Program-made: the position numbers and the translations under genes
The notes under the pieces: generated by a model
What the model saw: the letters and a program-made list of their open reading frames with translations, nothing else
Told to the model about the DNA's origin: nothing
Databases searched by the model: none
Shown: positions 8,497-16,189 of the stretch, one piece after another
Layout: every line of letters starts with the position of its first letter
Position numbering within the stretch: the stretch's first letter is position 1
Source of the DNA: Loktanella sp. Alg231-35
GTDB lineage: Bacteria > Pseudomonadota > Alphaproteobacteria > Rhodobacterales > Rhodobacteraceae
DNA: 64,000 bases
NCBI RefSeq assembly: GCF_900143545.1
Contig: NZ_FREV01000005.1
Location: 124,001-188,000, forward strand
Direction: 5' to 3'

Positions 8497-9732
8497 ATGG
8501 ACGGCGATATCCGTGTGAACACTTACGATGATGGATCATCTGATGCGGCCACTGATGAGCAGCAGATCAGAAATTTCAACATCAACTTTGGACCGCAACA
8601 CCCTGCAGCCCACGGTGTTTTGCGTCTGGTGCTAGAGCTGGACGGAGAGATTGTCGAACGCTGCGACCCCCACATCGGTTTGCTGCATCGCGGTACTGAA
8701 AAGCTGATGGAATCGCGCACCTATCTGCAAAACTTGCCGTATTTTGACCGGCTGGATTATGTGGCCCCGATGAATCAGGAACACGCCTGGTGTCTGGCCA
8801 TTGAAAAGCTGACAGGCACGCAAGTGCCGCGCCGCGCGTCGCTGATCCGGGTTCTGTATTCCGAGATTGGCCGCGTGCTGAACCACCTGCTGAACGTCAC
8901 AACCCAAGCAATGGACGTCGGCGCGCTGACACCACCGCTTTGGGGGTTTGAAGAACGTGAAAAGCTGATGGTGTTCTATGAACGTGCCTGTGGCGCGCGC
9001 CTGCACGCCGCATATTTCCGCCCCGGTGGTGTGCATCAGGACCTGCCGGATGAACTGATCGAGGATATCGATACATGGGCCGTTGAATTCCCCACGGTGC
9101 TGGCAGACATTGATGGGCTGCTGACGGAAAACCGCATTTTCAAACAGCGCAATGCGGATATTGGCATCGTAACCGAGGAAGACATTCAGGATTGGAGCTT
9201 CTCTGGCGTTATGGTCCGCGGGTCGGGCCTTGCCTGGGATCTGCGCCGCGCGCAGCCTTATGAATGCTACGACGAGTTTGAATTTCAGATCCCAGTGGGC
9301 AAAAACGGCGACTGCTATGACCGCTATCTCTGCCGCATGGAAGAGATGCGTCAGTCTGTCCACATCATCCGTCAGGCCTGCGAAAAACTGCGCCATGAAA
9401 AGGGTGATGTGATGGCGCGGGGCAAGATGGCCCCCCCGACACGGGGTGAAATGAAAACCTCGATGGAGGCGCTGATCCACCACTTTAAACTCTACACCGA
9501 AGGGTTCCACGTGCCCGAAGGCGAAGTTTATGCTGCGGTTGAGGCCCCCAAGGGCGAATTCGGCGTTTATCTGGTCGCCGACGGCACAAACCAGCCGTAT
9601 CGCGCTAAGATCCGTGCGCCGGGCTTTCTTCACCTGCAGGCGATGGATTACATTTGCAAAGGCCACCAGCTGGCTGACGTGAGTGCGATCATCGGCACGA
9701 TGGATGTTGTGTTTGGTGAGATCGACAGATGA
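8497..9732 (+). CDS. nuoD: NADH-quinone oxidoreductase subunit D
   Basis: This 411-residue, 49-kDa-type subunit forms the ubiquinone pocket with NuoB. Key segments are [14 protein letters not shown], with the quinone-binding His, then [31 protein letters not shown] and the C-terminal ASxxxMDxVFGEIDR-type end ([12 protein letters not shown]). Two adjacent ATG codons occur at 8494 and 8497. I chose 8497 because relatives begin MDGDIR. The stop overlaps the next small gene by 4 nt. Confidence 0.95.
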   Translation: MDGDIRVNTYDDGSSDAATDEQQIRNFNINFGPQHPAAHGVLRLVLELDGEIVERCDPHIGLLHRGTEKLMESRTYLQNLPYFDRLDYVAPMNQEHAWCLAIEKLTGTQVPRRASLIRVLYSEIGRVLNHLLNVTTQAMDVGALTPPLWGFEEREKLMVFYERACGARLHAAYFRPGGVHQDLPDELIEDIDTWAVEFPTVLADIDGLLTENRIFKQRNADIGIVTEEDIQDWSFSGVMVRGSGLAWDLRRAQPYECYDEFEFQIPVGKNGDCYDRYLCRMEEMRQSVHIIRQACEKLRHEKGDVMARGKMAPPTRGEMKTSMEALIHHFKLYTEGFHVPEGEVYAAVEAPKGEFGVYLVADGTNQPYRAKIRAPGFLHLQAMDYICKGHQLADVSAIIGTMDVVFGEIDR

Positions 9733-9935
9733 CCATGGGTGATATCCTGCTGGGACTGCTGATCGTGACGGGTTTTTTCGTCTCGGCGGCTGTTTCGCGG
9801 CTGTTTCGGCGCGGCATGACAGGGATCATCATTGGGGGTGTTGCCGGTCTGGCAGTGTCAGTTGCGATGCTGTTTTACGGGATGGAACAGTTGTTTCCGA
9901 CGGCCCCCGATATGGTCAACGAGACGTCAAACTAA
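9729..9935 (+). CDS. Small two-helix membrane protein in the nuo operon
   Basis: This 68-residue protein has two hydrophobic helices, about residues 5-23 and 31-50, joined by a basic turn (RLFRRG). It has no catalytic motif. The ATG overlaps the nuoD stop by 4 nt (ATGA), which supports real translation; ATG 9735 is a possible alternative start. I do not recognise a named family. Small hydrophobic accessory genes at this site fit the unidentified reading frames known from the Rhodobacter capsulatus nuo locus. A role in assembly or stability of complex I is possible but untested. Confidence 0.75.
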   Translation: MTMGDILLGLLIVTGFFVSAAVSRLFRRGMTGIIIGGVAGLAVSVAMLFYGMEQLFPTAPDMVNETSN

Positions 9936-9978
9936 GTGCGAATGCACATGAATAGATAGCTTTGAGGAGACCGACCCA

Positions 9979-10287
9979 ATGATCCGCGCAGCAACAATCC
10001 TACCCATTCTTGCCCTCACCGCCTGTGCCACAGCGGTGCCTGTTTCTGCCCCAACGCCAGATGTCGCTGCCCCTGTGACGCCCAACTCTGCCAAGGCCCG
10101 TTTTGTAGCCGCAGCAGAGGCCAACGGCTGTGTTGTGAACGAAGCAACTTCGCCTGCGATCCTTGCCGGGGCGACCCTTTCGGTCGAAGACCTTGCACGG
10201 ATCATGACAGAGCTACGTGCCGAAGGGCTTGGTGAGATTGCAGCCGACGGGCGGTCCTTCCGCGTCACAACCGGAGCCTGCGCATAA
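9979..10287 (+). CDS. Small putative lipoprotein in the nuo operon
   Basis: This 102-residue protein begins with a signal peptide ending in a lipobox (ILALTAC, Cys16). A Pro/Ala/Thr-rich linker and a compact domain of about 65 residues follow. The mature part has two Cys residues (in NGCVVN and at the end, TTGACA) that could form a disulfide. Start ATG 9979 follows GAGGAGA. The stop TAA overlaps the ATG of the next, broken, microgene (TAATG at 10285-10289). Family unknown to me. One of five exported proteins encoded among the nuo genes. Confidence 0.75.
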   Translation: MIRAATILPILALTACATAVPVSAPTPDVAAPVTPNSAKARFVAAAEANGCVVNEATSPAILAGATLSVEDLARIMTELRAEGLGEIAADGRSFRVTTGACA

Positions 10288-10408
10288 TGACATTGGGCTT
10301 GCCCGACCTTGTGCTTGTGTTAGTGATGGCCCCAATCCCATTGGGGTGATCCCTGCCGCTGTTTTCGCGCTGTCCACCACTGCTATGATGTTAACCGGAA
10401 TAATGTAA
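10287..10408 (+). pseudogene. Tiny hydrophobic-protein gene split by a -1 frame change, between the lipoprotein gene and nuoE
   Basis: ATG 10287 overlaps the upstream stop (TAATG) and opens a hydrophobic frame ([20 protein letters not shown]) that meets TGA at 10347-10349. The -1 frame continues from the same point as [20 protein letters not shown] and ends at TAA 10406-10408, which itself overlaps the nuoE ATG (TAATG). The two halves would join into a 40-residue membrane peptide if the G-run at 10343-10346 had five Gs instead of four. Coupling at both ends argues that the whole unit is or was one gene. Sequencing error, true mutation and -1 slippage are all possible. Confidence 0.5.
10330..10346 (+). 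promoter_or_regulatory. Perfect hairpin over the frame-change site
   Basis: CCCCAAT-CCC-ATTGGGG gives a 7-bp stem with a 3-nt loop. Its 3' arm contains the GGGG run at which the microgene changes frame, just before the TGA. It could act on ribosome movement or mRNA stability, or it may simply have favoured a polymerase or sequencing slip. Confidence 0.4.
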
Positions 10409-11478
10409 TGCTACGCCGCCTTTATCACGACCAGCCAGAAACCTTTGCTTTCACGCCTGATAATCTCAAATGGGCGCAGGCCCAGATGAAGAAATTCCCC
10501 GAGGGCCGTCAGGCCTCGGCGATTATCCCGATCCTGTGGCGTGCACAGGAACAAGAAGGCTGGCTGACACGCCCGGCAATTGAATATGTGGCTGCGATGC
10601 TTGATCTGGCATACATCCGTGCGCTTGAAGTGGCGTCGTTCTATTTCATGTTCCAACTGCAGCCCGTGGGCGCTGTGGCTCATATTCAGGTCTGCGGCAC
10701 GTTGTCGTGCATGATCTGCGGGGCAGAGGATCTGATCGGTGTCTGCAAGGACAAGATTGCGGACAAGCCGCACGCATTGTCGGCTGATGGCAAGTTTTCA
10801 TGGGAAGAGGTCGAATGCCTTGGGTCCTGTGCCAACGCGCCGATGGCACAGATTGGCAAGGACTATTACGAAGACCTCACCACCGAACGTCTGAGCGAGA
10901 TTATCGACGAACTGGCCGCGGGCCGCGTCCCGACACCGGGCCCGCAGAACGGCCGCTTTGCCGCCGAACCGCTCAAAGGGCTGACCAGCCTGCGCGACTA
11001 TGACAGCGGCAAAACCAAATATAACGCCAGCGCGCAGTTGGCGGCAGACATTGGTGATACGGTCAAGCGTATCGATGGCACCGAAGTGCCGTTCCTTGCC
11101 CCTTGGGTCAAAGATAGTGCAGCGACCAAGCCGAAGTCCAAGACGCCTGCAAAAGCCAAACCGGCAGCAAAAAAACCTGCCGCCGCCAAGCCAAAGGCGA
11201 AACCTGCCGCCGAAACGGCACCTGCTGCAGCAACCGAAAGCCAGCCTGAAACGCTCAAGACAGCACGGGCCGGTGGGGCGGATGATCTTAAGAAGATCAG
11301 CGGTGTTGGCCCCAAGCTGGAAGGCGTGCTGAATGATCTTGGGTTCTATCACTTTGATCAGATCGCCAAATGGACCACCGATGAAATCGCTTGGGTCGAT
11401 AGCCGCCTGAAGTTCAAGGGCCGTATCGAACGCGACGATTGGATCGGGCAGGCGACGGCGCTGGCCAAAGCCTCCTAA
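10408..11478 (+). CDS. nuoE: NADH-quinone oxidoreductase subunit E with a long C-terminal extension
   Basis: Residues 1 to about 165 are the normal 24-kDa subunit with a thioredoxin-like [2Fe-2S] fold. The cluster Cys residues lie in [14 protein letters not shown] and [10 protein letters not shown]. The usual subunit is about 160-240 residues; this one has 356. After a linker comes a Lys/Pro/Ala-rich spacer (about 237-285), then a domain of about 70 residues beginning [15 protein letters not shown] and ending [14 protein letters not shown]. This is a helix-hairpin-helix-like module also seen, as I recall, at the end of some alphaproteobacterial L21 ribosomal proteins. The next gene carries a second copy. 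ATG 10408 overlaps the preceding TAA. Core function is certain; the role of the tail is unknown. Confidence 0.95.
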   Translation: MLRRLYHDQPETFAFTPDNLKWAQAQMKKFPEGRQASAIIPILWRAQEQEGWLTRPAIEYVAAMLDLAYIRALEVASFYFMFQLQPVGAVAHIQVCGTLSCMICGAEDLIGVCKDKIADKPHALSADGKFSWEEVECLGSCANAPMAQIGKDYYEDLTTERLSEIIDELAAGRVPTPGPQNGRFAAEPLKGLTSLRDYDSGKTKYNASAQLAADIGDTVKRIDGTEVPFLAPWVKDSAATKPKSKTPAKAKPAAKKPAAAKPKAKPAAETAPAAATESQPETLKTARAGGADDLKKISGVGPKLEGVLNDLGFYHFDQIAKWTTDEIAWVDSRLKFKGRIERDDWIGQATALAKAS

Positions 11479-11665
11479 TTTGCTGAATTTCACGGCTTTT
11501 GCGGGAATCTCGGGGCGCGACCAGCCACCGGGCCAGTATTTCTTTACCCATTGCCTGTGTTTCGGGTAGAGGTATCTGGGATATACTTCTGGGGCGATGT
11601 GCAAAGGCATGTCGTCCGACGTCTGCAAGGCCGGAAAATCGGCTACATGAGGGAGAAAAATTGCG

Positions 11666-12328
11666 ATGAAAGATACAGCACCAATCAGTTCGGGTATTCT
11701 GGCCGTTGCCGCCCTTTTCGGCGTTATCGCCTTAGGGGTGGCCTATTTTCTTTTTGGATATGGCTTCTTTGGATCATTCTTTATCGGCCTGATCGTCGCC
11801 ATTATCGTTGCGATTGTATTGCTCCTTGGCCGACGTGAACCTCAGGCCGCTCCTGCGCCAAAGCCTGCTGAAGCGCCAAAACCAGCGCCTGCACCGGCGG
11901 CCGCAGCAGCAGCACCGGTTGCCGCTGCGCCTAAAGCTGAAGCTGCACCGGCGCCAAAGGCAGAACCTGCACCTGCGCCAAAAGCCGCAGCTGCACCAGC
12001 GCCCAAGCCGGAACCAGCACCCGCAGCTGCGGCTTCTGCTGATGGCACACCTGAATTCCTGAGCGAAGCGCGCGAGGGTGGCCCGGACGATCTCAAACAG
12101 ATCAAAGGTGTTGGCCCCAAACTGGAAAAAACCCTGCACGGTATGGGCATCTACCACTTTGACCAGATCGCAAGCTGGGGCCCCAAGGAGCAATCCTGGA
12201 TGGATGACAACCTTGCGGGCTTCAAAGGCCGTGCGTCTCGTGACGAATGGGTTTCGCAGGCAAAAACACTTGCCGCAGGTGGCAAAACCGAGTTTTCCAA
12301 GAAGGTCGACAAGGGCGGCGTTTACTAG
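11666..12328 (+). CDS. Membrane protein with Ala/Pro-rich linker and NuoE-tail-like helix-hairpin-helix domain
   Basis: This 220-residue protein has an N-terminal hydrophobic pair of helices (about residues 10-30 and 32-54). A low-complexity Ala/Pro/Lys/Glu linker (about 57-130) follows, then a C-terminal domain from about 135 beginning DDLKQIKGVGPKLEK and containing YHFDQIA and FKGRASRDEWVSQA. That domain is clearly homologous to the NuoE tail encoded just upstream, which suggests duplication. It looks like a membrane tether displaying the same module as NuoE. Start ATG 11666 follows GAGGGAGAAAAA-type purines. The 187-bp gap before it holds no gene I can support. Confidence 0.85.
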   Translation: MKDTAPISSGILAVAALFGVIALGVAYFLFGYGFFGSFFIGLIVAIIVAIVLLLGRREPQAAPAPKPAEAPKPAPAPAAAAAAPVAAAPKAEAAPAPKAEPAPAPKAAAAPAPKPEPAPAAAASADGTPEFLSEAREGGPDDLKQIKGVGPKLEKTLHGMGIYHFDQIASWGPKEQSWMDDNLAGFKGRASRDEWVSQAKTLAAGGKTEFSKKVDKGGVY

Positions 12329-12343
12329 AACAGGGCACCCACG

Positions 12344-12574
12344 ATGGCCCAGCATGGACAAACAAACGAAGCCCGGGCAGGACAACGCGTCGCGTTGTTC
12401 ATGGCCGGGGTTGGTGTTTTCTGGGTTCTGGTGACAATGATCGGGGCGGAATACGGCTGGTCAATGCGGACAAGGGCGTTTTTTGACCTTGCAGCGCTCG
12501 CCGGTTTCGGGTTTGCCCTGTGGCAGACATTTAGGCTCTGGCGTGCGCGTCAGGATGAGAAGGGCGATGAGTAA
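12344..12574 (+). CDS. Small membrane protein before nuoF, DUF5337-like
   Basis: This 76-residue protein has two hydrophobic helices (about residues 14-33 and 45-62), flanked by charged ends, and a basic/acidic tail ([10 protein letters not shown]). The pattern and the location directly before nuoF match the Rhodobacterales family I know as DUF5337; that name is from memory and should be confirmed. The stop overlaps the nuoF ATG by one base (TAATG). Probably an accessory of the operon; function unknown. Confidence 0.75.
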   Translation: MAQHGQTNEARAGQRVALFMAGVGVFWVLVTMIGAEYGWSMRTRAFFDLAALAGFGFALWQTFRLWRARQDEKGDE

Positions 12575-13860
12575 TGCTCAAAGATGAGAACCGGATTTTC
12601 ACCAACCTTTACGGGATGCATGACCGCACGCTGAAAGGCGCGCAGGCGCGAGGCCATTGGGATGGCACAGCAGGCATCATCAAAAAGGGCCGGGACTGGA
12701 TCATCAACGAAATGAAGGCCTCTGGCCTGCGTGGCCGGGGCGGGGCCGGTTTTCCAACGGGCCTTAAGTGGTCGTTCATGCCTAAGGAAAGCGATGGGCG
12801 TCCGGCGTATCTGGTCGTTAACGCTGACGAATCTGAACCCGGTACATGCAAAGACCGCGAGATCATGCGCCACGATCCGCATACGCTGATCGAAGGATGC
12901 CTGATCGCGTCTTTCGCGATGAACGCCAATGCCTGCTACATCTACATTCGCGGCGAATACATCCGCGAGAAAGAGGCGCTGCAGGCGGCGATTGATGAAT
13001 GCTATGAGGCGGGCCTCGTTGGTCCGAATGCCGCCAAATCCGGCTGGCCTTTCGATATCTACCTGACCCACGGCGCTGGCGCCTATATTTGCGGCGAAGA
13101 AACCGCACTGCTGGAAAGCCTTGAAGGCAAAAAGGGTATGCCGCGCATGAAGCCGCCTTTCCCTGCGGGTGCGGGCCTTTATGGGTGCCCAACAACGGTG
13201 AACAACGTGGAATCCATTGCTGTTGTACCGACCATTCTACGCCGTGGTGGCGACTGGTTTGCGGGCATGGGCCGTCCGAATAACGCAGGCACAAAGCTGT
13301 TTGCGATCTCGGGCCATGTGAACAACCCATGTGTCGTCGAAGAGGAAATGTCGATTTCCTTTGAAGAGCTGATTGAAAAGCACTGCGGCGGTATTCGCGG
13401 CGGCTGGGATAACCTCAAGGCGGTGATCCCCGGTGGATCATCCGTGCCTTGTGTGCGCGGCGAAAACATGCGCGATGCGGTGATGGATTTTGACGCGCTG
13501 AAGGAAAAAGGGTCTTCCCTTGGCACGGCTGCGGTGATCGTCATGGATAACTCCACCGATATGATCAAAGCGATCTGGCGTCTGTCTAAATTCTACAAGC
13601 ACGAAAGCTGCGGCCAATGCACGCCTTGCCGTGAAGGCACCGGCTGGATGATGCGCGTTATGGCACGTTTGGTCGAAGGCAATGCATCTGTCGAAGAAAT
13701 CGATATGCTGCTCGACGTGACAAAGCAGGTCGAAGGACATACGATTTGCGCATTGGGCGATGCGGCGGCTTGGCCGATCCAGGGGTTGATCAAGAATTTC
13801 CGGGACGAGATCGAGGACCGCATCAAAGACAAACGCATGGCGGGGATAGCAGCAGAATGA
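12574..13860 (+). CDS. nuoF: NADH-quinone oxidoreductase subunit F
   Basis: This 428-residue, 51-kDa-type subunit binds NADH, FMN and cluster N3. The NADH-binding loop [13 protein letters not shown] is at about residues 55-67. The FMN segment is [19 protein letters not shown] near 170-188, and the [4Fe-4S] ligands are in [16 protein letters not shown] near 345-360. Length is typical. ATGA at 13857-13860 couples it to the next lipoprotein gene. Confidence 0.96.
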   Translation: MLKDENRIFTNLYGMHDRTLKGAQARGHWDGTAGIIKKGRDWIINEMKASGLRGRGGAGFPTGLKWSFMPKESDGRPAYLVVNADESEPGTCKDREIMRHDPHTLIEGCLIASFAMNANACYIYIRGEYIREKEALQAAIDECYEAGLVGPNAAKSGWPFDIYLTHGAGAYICGEETALLESLEGKKGMPRMKPPFPAGAGLYGCPTTVNNVESIAVVPTILRRGGDWFAGMGRPNNAGTKLFAISGHVNNPCVVEEEMSISFEELIEKHCGGIRGGWDNLKAVIPGGSSVPCVRGENMRDAVMDFDALKEKGSSLGTAAVIVMDNSTDMIKAIWRLSKFYKHESCGQCTPCREGTGWMMRVMARLVEGNASVEEIDMLLDVTKQVEGHTICALGDAAAWPIQGLIKNFRDEIEDRIKDKRMAGIAAE

Positions 13861-14261
13861 AAAAACTGGGATTGATGTTTGGCGCGGCTTTGACCTTGGC
13901 CGCATGTGCAACCGGTGGCGGACGGTCGTTTGACGATCCGTCGGTGCAAAAGCTCTTCACTCTGTCGACGCCGATGTATTACGCCAGCCAGAATCTGGCC
14001 AGCCAGGTGGCACAGGGCTGCGCCCGCTACAGCTATGACAGCGCGCTGGATGCGCAAATGAACGAAGCACGCAACGAGGTTGGGCGCGGTTCGCTGTCGG
14101 CCAACAGCCTGCGGCGCGCGATTGATCTGGAAACAGACGTCGCACAGCGCAGTTTTCAGGCCAAGCATGATGTTGTGCTTGGGTCAGATGATCTGTGTGC
14201 GGCAGGGGATGCGGAAACGCTGGAAGGCTCTGCGATCAGCGCCTTGCTGATCCCGGCCTAA
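13857..14261 (+). CDS. Putative lipoprotein, 134 aa, first of three related exported proteins
   Basis: The start overlaps nuoF by 4 nt; a longer upstream frame is not needed. The signal peptide ends in the lipobox TLAAC (Cys18). The mature part has two Cys, in VAQGCARYS and [10 protein letters not shown]. The C-terminal pattern ([20 protein letters not shown]) lines up with the two later 134-residue genes at 14622 and 15648 and suggests a diverged member of the DUF5333-like family. The first half is too diverged to align by eye with confidence. Location in the operon implies co-expression with complex I; function unknown. Confidence 0.75.
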   Translation: MKKLGLMFGAALTLAACATGGGRSFDDPSVQKLFTLSTPMYYASQNLASQVAQGCARYSYDSALDAQMNEARNEVGRGSLSANSLRRAIDLETDVAQRSFQAKHDVVLGSDDLCAAGDAETLEGSAISALLIPA

Positions 14262-14270
14262 GCGCCAGTA

Positions 14271-14504
14271 ATGGCGTTTCGCAATGTTTTGGATGGGGCC
14301 GCGAGCTTTGGCGCGGCCCTTGTCACGTCTGCAATCTGCGGCGTGCCTGCCTGGTTTACGGTCGTGGCTGTCAGGGCGGGCCTTGCGCCGACGTGGGCCT
14401 ATGGGGCAGCAGCTGCGATTGGCGTGGTTGGGTTGATCTTGACGGTCGCCTTCCTGCGTAAAGGTCTGGCCGGTGTGGCCCCCACGCGGCAGCGAAGACG
14501 GTAG
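14271..14504 (+). CDS. Small two-helix membrane protein after nuoF
   Basis: This 77-residue protein has two hydrophobic helices (about residues 12-34 and 41-61) and a strongly basic tail (KGLAGVAPTRQRRR), suggesting the C-terminus is cytoplasmic. It lies 9 bp after the preceding lipoprotein gene. No recognised family. One of several small membrane proteins spread through the nuo operon. Confidence 0.65.
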   Translation: MAFRNVLDGAASFGAALVTSAICGVPAWFTVVAVRAGLAPTWAYGAAAAIGVVGLILTVAFLRKGLAGVAPTRQRRR

Positions 14505-14621
14505 CCATTCGGCGCTTGCGTGCAACACTCTAGGTTGTAAGGTGGCGACGAATCTGGGCCGAAAGACGGTCAAGTTGCTGTGGCTCCGAGGCTCACATAG
14601 ATCATTGAAAGTGGATATTTT

Positions 14622-15026
14622 ATGTCGCGTAAATTTGTTGGACCGGCCATTTTGGCCCTTGTAGTGGCTGCCGGTTGTGCCCCGGCGATTGCCCCGCGCG
14701 ACACACCTGCAACGCTCAAAGACCTTTCCGCAAATACGGCATTGGCATTCGAAGCAGATTTCATCTGTGAGGATCTGACCGTTGATGAAGAAATGGTGGA
14801 GCGGCAAACAGAGGATGCTCTCGTTGAGATGATCAACGCAGGTTATTCTATGGCCCAGATTGATGCGATGTTTGTAGGGCTGGAACGTGATTTCGGTTGG
14901 CTCATACCCTATTCGGTCGGGTTCGAGCGCAAGCATAACATCGATATTGACGACGACGCCGAATTCTGCCGAGCGATGAGCGTCGAGCAGAGCTCGAATT
15001 CAGCGCTGGGTTTGATGCTCATCTAA
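14622..15026 (+). CDS. Putative lipoprotein, 134 aa, second of three related exported proteins
   Basis: The signal peptide ends in ALVVAAGC, a slightly atypical lipobox with Ala at -3. The mature protein has exactly two more Cys (in DFICED and AEFCRAM). The middle segment NAGYSMAQIDAMF and the end EFCRAMSVEQSSNSALGLML parallel LGYSDAEIDAYI and TYCAAGRQQIEANTRVGWLL of the 15648 gene. I therefore read it as a diverged DUF5333-type paralogue. About 117 bp separate it from the previous gene, so an internal promoter is possible. Function unknown. Confidence 0.75.
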   Translation: MSRKFVGPAILALVVAAGCAPAIAPRDTPATLKDLSANTALAFEADFICEDLTVDEEMVERQTEDALVEMINAGYSMAQIDAMFVGLERDFGWLIPYSVGFERKHNIDIDDDAEFCRAMSVEQSSNSALGLMLI

Positions 15027-15077
15027 GGGACACCTCGCGCTGAGCGACCGCCGGTGGGCGGAGATCGGATGGAAACG

Positions 15078-15543
15078 ATGCATCTTGCCGAATTCAACTT
15101 TGGCACGTTGCGCTATCGTTGGGGTGATCCGCGGAGTACCGGATTCCAAAAACGCAGTTGAACAGGTCAATGCCCTTGGTGCGCGCAGCCCTGGCTTCGT
15201 TTGGCGTATGCCGGACGATGTGATGGAGGCAGTGCAGGAAGACCCGCACGGCCCATTGGCCGATCGGCCAAACACCGCCTCCACCTTGTCGGTCTGGGAA
15301 AAACTTGCGGCCCTTTACCAGTTTGTGGCCAAGACATTCCATTCCCGGATCATGAAAGGGGCGCCCGATTGGTTCGCACCCGACGACAGCGGTTATCTGG
15401 TTTGTTGGTGGGTGCCCGAGGGCACGCAGCCAACCGTGGCAGAAGGCATGGCCAAGTGGCACATGTTGCAGTCCGGCGGTGAACTCGAAAATCTGTTCTC
15501 TGCCAAACGCTTAAAGGCCCTTGCATTGGCCGAACCGGCATAA
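15078..15543 (+). pseudogene. DUF3291-family gene interrupted by a +1 frame change
   Basis: ATG 15078 opens MHLAEFNFGTLRYRWGDPR, the expected N-terminus of DUF3291 proteins (dimeric alpha-beta barrel type). It then runs into TGA at 15156-15158. The +1 frame carries the rest without interruption: NAVEQVNALGARSPGFVWRM, the STLSVWEKLAALYQFV core and YLVCWWVPEGTQPTVAEG, ending at 15543. The join lies in the A-run 15148-15152; four As instead of five would restore one frame of about 154 residues. An alternative ATG at 15085 would make a shorter product lacking the first beta strand. Either a recent inactivation or a homopolymer sequencing error. Confidence 0.8.
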
Positions 15544-15553
15544 ACACACCGAT

Positions 15554-15597
15554 GACATTGCGCTGATATTGAATATCGCGTGCGAAATCGCAATGTC
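15554..15597. promoter_or_regulatory. Nested inverted repeats upstream of the third exported-protein gene
   Basis: An outer 9-bp inverted repeat, GACATTGCG (15554-15562) and CGCAATGTC (15589-15597), encloses a 13-nt palindrome GATATT-G-AATATC (15565-15577). The two structures lie about 55 bp before the 15648 start and after the stop of the frameshifted gene. They could be an mRNA processing or folding element or an operator. Confidence 0.4.
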
Positions 15598-15647
15598 TGA
15601 TCTGCAACCGGCAGCATCTGAACTGGCCGAGGCAGGAGAATGAGCAA

Positions 15648-16052
15648 ATGAAAAGATTTCTGATATCGACAGCCCTGATGGCGGCGACCGTGATGGGCGC
15701 GGGCTATGCCTCTGCGCAAACAGAGCTAAGGGATGTCACCCGTGTCAGGGACGGGATTGTGCATGTCGGCATGGCTTATGAGTTATCCGAGCAATGCGGC
15801 GATCTTTCTGCGCGGCTGTTCCGAGGGCTCAGTTTTCTGCAATCGCTGAAAAACCATGCCCGCCAGTTGGGGTATTCTGATGCGGAGATTGACGCCTACA
15901 TCGATGATAATGCTGAAAAAGATCGACTGGAAGCGTTAGCTCGCGCGCAACTGGAGCGCCTTGGCGTCGTGGAGGGCAATGAGGCCACCTATTGTGCTGC
16001 TGGCCGCCAACAAATCGAAGCGAACACCCGCGTCGGTTGGTTGCTGCGCTAA
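15648..16052 (+). CDS. Exported DUF5333-family protein, 134 aa, third of three related proteins
   Basis: A Sec signal peptide (hydrophobic residues about 5-20, cleavage near GYASAQ) precedes a helical domain: ELSEQCGDLSARLFRGLSFL, LGYSDAEIDAYI and a C-terminal ATYCAAGRQQIEANTRVGWL. This is the form I recall for DUF5333, a Rhodobacterales family encoded near nuoG. It has two Cys, probably a periplasmic disulfide, and no lipobox. AGGAGAATGAGCAA precedes the start. Function unknown; position argues for a link to complex I. Confidence 0.8.
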   Translation: MKRFLISTALMAATVMGAGYASAQTELRDVTRVRDGIVHVGMAYELSEQCGDLSARLFRGLSFLQSLKNHARQLGYSDAEIDAYIDDNAEKDRLEALARAQLERLGVVEGNEATYCAAGRQQIEANTRVGWLLR

Positions 16053-16189
16053 AGCCCGTCGATTAGCGCGTATTTCGCTGACTTTTTTCTCAATCTGACT
16101 GGCATCATGGCCCCAGCCGCGCTAAACCCGGTGCGACGCGCCTGACCCTTTGTGGCAACAGGCGTCACCGGGAATAAATAAGGCACGCC

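Noticed and set aside
10798..11628. 276-codon minus-strand frame over nuoE and the 187-bp gap after it
   Set aside because: Most of it is antisense to the NuoE tail. The first 50 residues (in the gap) look somewhat protein-like, but no family or ribosome binding site supports a gene.
16085..16189. Promoter-like TTGTGG/AATAAA pair before nuoG
   Set aside because: Spacing is 17 but both hexamers match poorly; not enough to list as a promoter.
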